In this document: piece by piece, positions 59,021-64,000 of the stretch
Position numbering within the stretch: position 1 is the stretch's first letter
How the letters are laid out: every line of letters starts with the position of its first letter
NCBI GenBank assembly: GCA_029266735.1
Contig: JAQSWG010000005.1
Location: 1-64,000, forward strand
Direction: 5' to 3'
From: Ornithinibacter sp.
GTDB lineage: Bacteria; Actinomycetota; Actinomycetes; Actinomycetales; Dermatophilaceae
DNA length: 64,000 nt
Notes under the pieces: generated by a model
Told to the model about the DNA's origin: nothing
Seen by the model: only the letters and a program-made list of their open reading frames with translations
The model's database searches: none
Made by a program: the position numbers and the translations under genes

Positions 59021-60034
59021 ATGAGAACTCACCGCATCGCCCTCGGAGCGGTCCTCGCCGCGGCGCTGGCCGTCACCGGCTGCGGGGCCACGAAGGACCA
59101 GGGCTCCACCGACTCCACGGCGTCGGCCACCGGCGGCGGCGCGCCGGCATCCGGGCTCCAGTACATGGTTCCCAACGCGCCCGGCGGCGGCTACGACACC
59201 ACTGCCCGCGCCGCCGCCCAGGTGATGGAGAAGGAGGGCATCACCGAAACCGTGCAGGTCTTCAACCTCCCGGGCGCCGGTGGCACCGTCGGCCTCCAGC
59301 GCGTCGTCAACGAGAAGGGCAACGGCAAGCTCGCCATGCAGATGGGCCTCGGCGTCGTCGGCGCGGCCTACACGCAGAACACTCAGGCCTCCCTCAACGA
59401 CACCACCCCGATCGCCAAGCTCATCGAGGAGGCCGGCGCGATCGTCGTGCCCAAGGACTCCCCGTACACCGACATCAACCAGCTCGTCGACGCCTGGAAG
59501 AAGGACCCGGGCTCCCTCGCGGTCGGTGGCGGTTCCTCCCCGGGTGGCCCCGACCACCTGCTCCCCATGCAGCTGGCCCAGGCGGTCGGCATCGACCCGA
59601 AGGCGGTCAGCTTCGTCTCCTACGACGGCGGCGGTGAGTTGCTGCCGGCGCTGCTGGGCAACAAGATCGCCTTCGGCGCCAGCGGGTTCGGCGAGTTCCT
59701 CGACCAGGTCGAGGCCGGCGACGTGCGCGTGCTCGCGGTGACCAGCCCCGAGCGCGTCGACGCCCTCAAGGACGTCCCCACGCTCAAGGAGAGTGGCATC
59801 GACCTGGAGTTCACCAACTGGCGCGGCGTCGTGGCGCCTCCGGGGATCTCCGAGGAGGACAAGGCCGTCTGGATCGACGCCTTCACCCGCATGCACGACA
59901 GCGACGCCTGGAAGGCAGAGCTCGAGAAGCGCGGCTGGGTCGACGCCTTCGCCACCGGCGAGGAGTTCGGAACCTTCCTCAAGGAGCAGGACACCGAGGT
60001 AGCCGAGCTCCTGAAGACGCTCGGCCTGGCATGA
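59021..60034 (+). CDS. tctC: Tripartite tricarboxylate transporter substrate-binding protein (TctC)
   Basis: A 337-residue exported lipoprotein of the TTT/Bug family. The signal peptide ends in the lipobox AVTGC, followed by a Thr/Ser/Gly linker. The binding domain starts LQYMVPNAPGGGYDTTARA and NLPGAGGTVGLQRV, hallmarks of TctC/Bug proteins; NWRGVVAPPGI lies near the end. It captures a tricarboxylate or another carboxylate outside the membrane. ATG 59021 gives a standard lipoprotein leader; ATG 59003 in the same frame adds six residues and is equally possible. It overlaps the TctB gene (ATGA). Confidence 0.92.
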   Translation: MRTHRIALGAVLAAALAVTGCGATKDQGSTDSTASATGGGAPASGLQYMVPNAPGGGYDTTARAAAQVMEKEGITETVQVFNLPGAGGTVGLQRVVNEKGNGKLAMQMGLGVVGAAYTQNTQASLNDTTPIAKLIEEAGAIVVPKDSPYTDINQLVDAWKKDPGSLAVGGGSSPGGPDHLLPMQLAQAVGIDPKAVSFVSYDGGGELLPALLGNKIAFGASGFGEFLDQVEAGDVRVLAVTSPERVDALKDVPTLKESGIDLEFTNWRGVVAPPGISEEDKAVWIDAFTRMHDSDAWKAELEKRGWVDAFATGEEFGTFLKEQDTEVAELLKTLGLA

Positions 60035-60546
60035 GCACCGAGGGCACCACGGCCCCCGCCCGGGTCAGGGACCGCGCACAGTTCGGCCTGTGCGCGGCCC
60101 TGGCCCTGGTCGGGCTGGTCGTCATCTGGGATGCCACCCGGATCGGCGCCGCGACGAGCAGCAACGACCCGGTCGGCCCGAGGGCACTGCCCTTCATCAT
60201 CGGCGCCGCGCTCCTCCTGGTGTCGGCGCTCTACGCCCTCGACGTCTTCCGCGGCGGGGTCGGTGAGCAGGAGGCCGGTGAGGACATCGAGCTCGGCCAC
60301 CCGGCCGACTGGAAGACCGTCGGCATGCTCGCCGCCGCCTTCCTCCTCAACGCCGTGCTCATGGAGCCGCTCGGCTGGGTCATCAGCGGGGCCCTCCTCT
60401 TCGCCATGGCCGCGTTCGCCCTGGGCAACCGCCATCATGTGCGAGGGCTGGCCATCGGGCTCGCCCTCAGCCTCATCACGTTCTACGCCTTCGCGATCGG
60501 CCTCGGCGTCAACCTGCCGGCCGGCATCCTCCAGGGAATCCTCTGA
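60031..60546 (+). CDS. tctB: Tripartite tricarboxylate transporter small membrane subunit (TctB)
   Basis: A 171-residue membrane protein with four hydrophobic segments, about residues 19-36, 52-68, 96-131 (two helices) and 139-165. [19 protein letters not shown] is the conserved second-helix block of TctB. It forms the transporter with TctA. ATG 60031 overlaps the TctC stop by four bases and its stop shares one base with the TctA start (TGATG), so all three subunits are translated in series. Confidence 0.92.
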   Translation: MSTEGTTAPARVRDRAQFGLCAALALVGLVVIWDATRIGAATSSNDPVGPRALPFIIGAALLLVSALYALDVFRGGVGEQEAGEDIELGHPADWKTVGMLAAAFLLNAVLMEPLGWVISGALLFAMAAFALGNRHHVRGLAIGLALSLITFYAFAIGLGVNLPAGILQGIL

Positions 60547-62123
60547 TGGACAACATCTCCGCACTCCTCGGCGGCTTCGCCGACGTCATCACGCCGGTGA
60601 ACCTCCTCATCGCGCTGCTCGGGGTGACCGTCGGCACGGCCGTCGGGGTGCTCCCCGGCATCGGCCCGGCCATGACGGTTGCGCTCCTGCTGCCGCTCAC
60701 CTACGGGCTCCCGGTCGAGCAGTCGCTCATCCTCTTCGGCGGCATCTTCTACGGCGGGATGTACGGCGGGTCGACGACGTCGATCCTGCTCAACACGCCC
60801 GGCGAGTCGGCCTCGGTCGTCACCGCCCTCGAGGGCAACAAGATGGCAAAGACGGGCCGGGCCGCGCAGGCGCTCGCGACGTCGGCGATCGGCTCGTTCG
60901 TCGCCGGCACGATCGGCACGATGCTCATCGTCCTCGTCATGCCTCAGGTCGTCGACTTCGCGATCACCCTCGGCTCGCCCGAGTTCCTCGCGATCATCCT
61001 CGTCGCCTTCGTCGGAACCGCCGCCATCCTGGGCTCGTCCCGGGTGCGTGGCTTCGCCGCCCTCCTCATGGGCATCACGCTGGGCCTCGTGGGCACGGAC
61101 TTCGTCACCGGCCAGCAGCGGCTCACCTTCGGCAGCCCGTTCCTCGCCGACAACATCGACGTCATCGTCATCGCGGTCGGCATCTTCGCCGTGGGCGAGG
61201 CGCTCTGGGTGGCCGCCCACCTGCGGCGCAGGGCCGCGACGGTGATTCCGGTGGGCCGCCCCTGGCTGTCCAGGGCGGACTGGGGGCGCTCGTGGAAGCC
61301 GTGGCTTCGCGGCACGGCGCTCGGCTTCCCGTTCGGAGCCATCCCCGCGGGCGGTGCGGAGATCCCCACCTTCATGTCCTACCTGACCGAGCGCAGGCTC
61401 TCCAAGCACCCCGAGGAGTTCGGCAAGGGTGCCATCGAGGGCGTGGCCGGTCCGGAGGCCGCCAACAACGCCTCGGCCGCGGGCACCATGGTGCCGCTCC
61501 TGGCGCTCGGGCTGCCGACGAACGCGACCGCCGCCATCATCATCGCGGCGTTCATGAGCTATGGGATCGAGCCGGGCCCGCTGCTGCTCACCAAGCAGCC
61601 GGACCTCGTGTGGATGCTCATCGCGAGCCTGTTCATCGGCAACTTCTTCCTCCTCGTCCTCAACCTGCCGCTGGCGCCGACGTGGGCCAAGCTGCTGCGC
61701 ATCCCGCGCCCCTACCTCTACGCGGGGATCCTCTTCTTCGCGTCCATGGGTGCGTATGCCGTGCAGGGGCAGCCGTTCGACCTGTACCTCCTGCTCGCCC
61801 TGGGCTTCATCGGGTTTGCCATGCGTCGCTTCGGCCTGCCGGTGCTGCCGCTCATCGTCGGCGCCATCCTGGGCCCGCTCTTCGAGCGGCACCTGCGGCG
61901 GTCCCTGCAGACCAGCGGAGGAGACATCTCGGGGCTCGTCGGTGGACCCGTGGCCCTCGTCTGCTACTTCATCATCCTCGGCGTGCTCGTGTGGCCGCTC
62001 GTGGCCCGCCTCCGCCGAGGTGCCCGGGGCGACGACGACGACGCCGACCACGGTGGCGACGACACTCCCTCCGGGCCCGTGTCGACCTCCACCACCCACA
62101 CCTGGGAAGGACCCGGATCATGA
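60546..62123 (+). CDS. tctA: Tripartite tricarboxylate transporter large membrane subunit (TctA)
   Basis: A 525-residue permease with about 12 hydrophobic segments. The family blocks are [41 protein letters not shown] (quoted as [14 protein letters not shown]) and the second-half copy [39 protein letters not shown] follows. It carries the substrate across the membrane with sodium or proton coupling in known members. A charged tail rich in Asp ends the protein. ATG 60546 overlaps the TctB stop and its own stop overlaps the stress-protein start (ATGA). Confidence 0.95.
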   Translation: MDNISALLGGFADVITPVNLLIALLGVTVGTAVGVLPGIGPAMTVALLLPLTYGLPVEQSLILFGGIFYGGMYGGSTTSILLNTPGESASVVTALEGNKMAKTGRAAQALATSAIGSFVAGTIGTMLIVLVMPQVVDFAITLGSPEFLAIILVAFVGTAAILGSSRVRGFAALLMGITLGLVGTDFVTGQQRLTFGSPFLADNIDVIVIAVGIFAVGEALWVAAHLRRRAATVIPVGRPWLSRADWGRSWKPWLRGTALGFPFGAIPAGGAEIPTFMSYLTERRLSKHPEEFGKGAIEGVAGPEAANNASAAGTMVPLLALGLPTNATAAIIIAAFMSYGIEPGPLLLTKQPDLVWMLIASLFIGNFFLLVLNLPLAPTWAKLLRIPRPYLYAGILFFASMGAYAVQGQPFDLYLLLALGFIGFAMRRFGLPVLPLIVGAILGPLFERHLRRSLQTSGGDISGLVGGPVALVCYFIILGVLVWPLVARLRRGARGDDDDADHGGDDTPSGPVSTSTTHTWEGPGS

Positions 62124-62518
62124 CCGTGCTGGTCGGCTACGTCCCCACCCCGCTCGGCGAGGCGACGCTGCGCGCCGGGGTCGAGGAGGCGCGGCGGCGC
62201 GCCGAGCGCCTCGTCGTCGTCAACATGTCGCGCGACGACGTCCTCGTCGACGCGCACCGGGCGGGGCCGGACGACCTCGACAGGGTCGAGCGCGACGTCG
62301 CCGAGCTCGGGGTCGACGTCGAGGTGGTGCGCATCGAGGAGGGTGGCGACCCGGCCGACGCACTCATCCACGCGGCCCACGAGCGGGCGGCATCCGTCAT
62401 CGTCATCGGGCTCAGGCACCGCAGCCCGGTGGGCAAGCTCATCATGGGCTCGACCGCCCAGCGGATCCTGCTCGACGCCCGCTGCCCGGTGCTCGCCGTC
62501 AAGGAGGACGGCGGGTGA
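62120..62518 (+). CDS. Universal stress protein (UspA family)
   Basis: A 132-residue single-domain Usp. [20 protein letters not shown] is the opening strand and helix; the ATP-binding pattern G-x2-G-x9-G-(S/T) is approximated by [25 protein letters not shown]-like RCPVLAVKE closes the fold. ATG 62120 overlaps the TctA stop (ATGA) and the stop overlaps the next start (GTGA). Usp proteins are often attached to transporter operons and may bind nucleotides to adjust activity; here direct regulation of the TTT system is plausible but unproven. Confidence 0.9.
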   Translation: MTVLVGYVPTPLGEATLRAGVEEARRRAERLVVVNMSRDDVLVDAHRAGPDDLDRVERDVAELGVDVEVVRIEEGGDPADALIHAAHERAASVIVIGLRHRSPVGKLIMGSTAQRILLDARCPVLAVKEDGG

Positions 62519-63003
62519 CCTTCACGACCGCCGACCTCTACGACGAGCACGGGGAGGCGCTCCAGTCCTGCTCGGTGCAGCTGCGGCAGTACGGCGGGCG
62601 CACGGCGTTCACCGGTGTCGTGAGCACCGTGCGCTGTCACCGGGACAACGCCCTGGTCAAGGCGGCGCTCGCGGAGCCCGCCGATGGTCGGGTCCTCGTC
62701 GTGGACGGCGATGGGTCGCTCGAGTCGGCCCTCATGGGCGACCTCATCGCCGCCTCGGCGGTCGAGAACGGCTGGACGGGCGTCGTCATCCACGGCGCCG
62801 TCCGCGACGTCGTGGCGATCCGGGGCCTCCAGCTCGGCGCCCTCGCGCTGGGGTCGAACCCTCGCAAGAGCGCCAAGGACGGTGTCGGCGACCGGGACGT
62901 CCCGGTCTCGTTCGGTGGCGTCGAGTTCGTCCCCGGTCAGCGGCTCTGGGCCGACGAGGACGGCATCCTCGTCACGCGCCCCGCGCACGAGGGGACTGGA
63001 TAA
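62515..63003 (+). CDS. RraA-fold protein (HMG/oxaloacetate aldolase-like or RNase E regulator-like)
   Basis: A 162-residue protein of the RraA family. TADLYDEHGEALQSC, DGDGSLESALMGDLIAASAVENGW (quoted as SALMGDLIAASAVENGW) and GVVIHGAVRDVVAIRGLQLG are the family blocks, with the GDLIA...GAVRD catalytic segment of class II HMG/CHA aldolases and oxaloacetate decarboxylases. Located at the end of a tricarboxylate transporter operon, an aldolase or decarboxylase role fits better than RNase E inhibition. GTG 62515 overlaps the Usp stop (GTGA). Confidence 0.87.
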   Translation: MTFTTADLYDEHGEALQSCSVQLRQYGGRTAFTGVVSTVRCHRDNALVKAALAEPADGRVLVVDGDGSLESALMGDLIAASAVENGWTGVVIHGAVRDVVAIRGLQLGALALGSNPRKSAKDGVGDRDVPVSFGGVEFVPGQRLWADEDGILVTRPAHEGTG

Positions 63004-63113
63004 ACCGGCGTCCCCCGTGCCCGCGCGACACCCAGAGGCACACTCGAAGGGTGGCGTGTGGCCCTCCCGGCACTCGGTGGGGGGCCACTGGCCACCTCTC
63101 GCGGTCGTCCCGT

Positions 63114-63129
63114 GTCTCGGACCCGAGAC
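63114..63129. promoter_or_regulatory. Dyad between the RraA-like gene and hutH
   Basis: GTCTCGG (63114-63120) and CCGAGAC (63123-63129) are perfect inverted 7-bp arms separated by AC, 55 bases before the hutH start. It could be an operator for hutH or part of the terminator of the TTT operon. The rest of the 180-base gap holds another GC-rich potential stem (GGTGGC near 63050 with GCCACC near 63092) and no gene. Confidence 0.4.
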
Positions 63130-63183
63130 GGTATGCCGCCGCCGTGTGCCACCGGCGAGCGGCCCGGGGCTCCAATGGACGGC

Positions 63184-64000
63184 ATGAGCAGCGCACCGTC
63201 CGGCTCGGCGGGCCCCAGCCGGGAGCGGGTCACCGTCGGCAGGGAGCCCCTGACGATCGACGAGGTCGTCCGGGTGGCCCGTCACGGCACTCGGGTCGTG
63301 CTCGCCGACGAGGCGCTCGCCGAGGTGCGCCGCACCCGCGCCGTGGTTCGCGGCCTGGCGGACGGTGCCGAGCCCCACTACGGGGTGTCGACCGGCTTCG
63401 GCGCGCTCGCGACGCGGCACATCCCCGTCACGCTGCGCCGACAGCTCCAGCGCTCGCTCGTCCGGTCACACGCGGCGGGGTCCGGGCCCGAGGTGGAGCG
63501 GGAGGTCGTGAGAGCCCTCATGCTGCTGCGGATCTCCACCCTCGCAACCGGACGCACCGGCATCCGGGAGGAGACGCTGCTGGCGTACGTCGCGATGCTG
63601 GACGCCGGCCTCACCCCGGTCGTCCACGAGTACGGCTCGCTGGGGTGCTCCGGTGACCTGGCACCGCTCGCGCACTGCGCCCTCGCGCTCATGGGGGAGG
63701 GTGAGGTCCGCGACGCCTCGGGGGTCCGGATGCCGTCCGCCCAGGCGCTCTCGACGGCCGGCATCTCGCCGGTCGAGCTCGAGGAGAAGGAGGGTCTGGC
63801 GCTCATCAACGGGACCGACGGCATGCTGGGGATGCTGTGCCTCGCGATCGCCGACCTTCGCGAGCTGCTCGTCGTGGCCGACGTGACAGCGGCGATGTCG
63901 GTCGAGGGCCTGCTCGGGACCGACGACGTCTTCGCCGCCGACCTTCAGGCGCTGCGACCGCAGCCCGGGCAGGCCGTGTCTGCTGCGAACATCCGAAAGG
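63184..64000 (+). CDS. hutH: Histidine ammonia-lyase, 3' end cut by window edge
   Basis: The first 272 codons of a MIO-dependent lyase that converts L-histidine to urocanate and ammonia. Catalytic Tyr66 is in PHYGVSTGFGALA. The MIO-forming triad reads Cys155-Ser156-Gly157 in GSLGCSGDLAPLAHCALAL, with Cys in place of the usual Ala. EKEGLALINGTDGMLGML and AMSVEGLLGT follow as in HutH. ATG 63184 is the start; TCCAAT at 63171-63176 could be a leaderless -10. The remaining 230 or so residues lie beyond the window. No other hut genes are upstream. Confidence 0.93.
   Translation, partial: MSSAPSGSAGPSRERVTVGREPLTIDEVVRVARHGTRVVLADEALAEVRRTRAVVRGLADGAEPHYGVSTGFGALATRHIPVTLRRQLQRSLVRSHAAGSGPEVEREVVRALMLLRISTLATGRTGIREETLLAYVAMLDAGLTPVVHEYGSLGCSGDLAPLAHCALALMGEGEVRDASGVRMPSAQALSTAGISPVELEEKEGLALINGTDGMLGMLCLAIADLRELLVVADVTAAMSVEGLLGTDDVFAADLQALRPQPGQAVSAANIRK

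Noticed and set aside
60483-62099. Long minus-strand frame opposite tctA
   Set aside because: The tctA frame has family motifs and coupled neighbours; the minus frame is a His/Glu/Arg-rich shadow.
63184-64000. hutH as a pseudogene because of the CSG triad
   Set aside because: All other motifs are intact and the frame is open to the window end; Cys at this position is more likely a natural variant.

Overview
The window is very GC-rich, and its gene content points to an actinobacterium: a Bpa/PafE-type proteasome activator ending in GQYL, a CebR-like LacI regulator with a CebR-type box, many GTG starts, GTGA/ATGA stop-start overlaps and many leaderless promoters. The overall gene set suggests Micrococcales, probably an Intrasporangiaceae-like organism, but that placement is inference. 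Coding density is high. I saw no rRNA, tRNA, CRISPR array, insertion sequence or prophage. The window opens inside an alcohol dehydrogenase gene and closes inside hutH.

Layout. 1-2.3 kb: a zinc alcohol dehydrogenase (cut by the window edge), divergent from a CebR-like regulator. 2.4-4 kb: a JmjC oxygenase translationally coupled to a small protein with three 32-residue periodic repeats. 4.2-6.7 kb: a cNMP/CBS/nucleotidyltransferase protein coupled to a DnaQ-like exonuclease. 6.8-9.7 kb: a 55-codon ORF, a LysR regulator and a large cysteine-desulfurase-like enzyme. 9.8-15.1 kb: DUF952, GNAT, a four-gene ABC export/efflux-type operon and a ZIP metal transporter. 15.3-17.5 kb: a GH99-like/GT4 glycan pair. 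17.6-20.7 kb: glutamine-dependent NAD+ synthetase and a quinone oxidoreductase. 20.8-25.4 kb: an MFS carrier, then a coupled crotonase / molybdopterin oxidoreductase / YjbR unit. 25.4-28.6 kb: small conserved proteins, a GAF-PP2C phosphatase and a PPOX-family flavoprotein. 28.7-33.6 kb: a five-gene acyl-CoA/dehydrogenase operon including an APH-fold kinase of the ACAD10/11 type. 33.6-37.8 kb: PPOX protein, flavin monooxygenase, trans-acting-enoyl-reductase-like protein and a secreted SGNH hydrolase. 37.9-42.4 kb: a ROK regulator and a xylFGH-type sugar ABC transporter with a clear promoter and palindrome. 42.5-49.3 kb: sucrase/ferredoxin-like protein, a DUF998-metallophosphoesterase fusion, a HAD phosphatase, a FAD dehydrogenase and an MFS exporter. 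49.3-55.8 kb: truncated GNAT, OsmC, Bpa, MFS, small membrane proteins, a quinone oxidoreductase, a frameshifted zinc-ribbon gene and a Tat-exported PhoX-family phosphatase. 55.8-63 kb: a CitA/CitB-like two-component system with a broken IclR gene, divergent from a TctCBA tricarboxylate transporter operon that also carries a universal stress protein and an RraA-fold protein. 63.2 kb onward: hutH.

Three window-wide features stand out. At least 18 genes have a TANNNT-like -10 element 5-7 bases before the start codon, the arrangement expected for leaderless transcripts. The heptamer GTATGCC/GGCATAC occurs about 35 times by eye, several-fold above a composition-based guess. Broken genes are few: an IclR gene, a GNAT gene and a small zinc-ribbon gene. 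The best candidate for an undescribed system is the JmjC oxygenase plus repeat protein; the tightest regulatory architecture is a perfect 27-bp palindrome holding two symmetric leaderless promoters at 45.5 kb.
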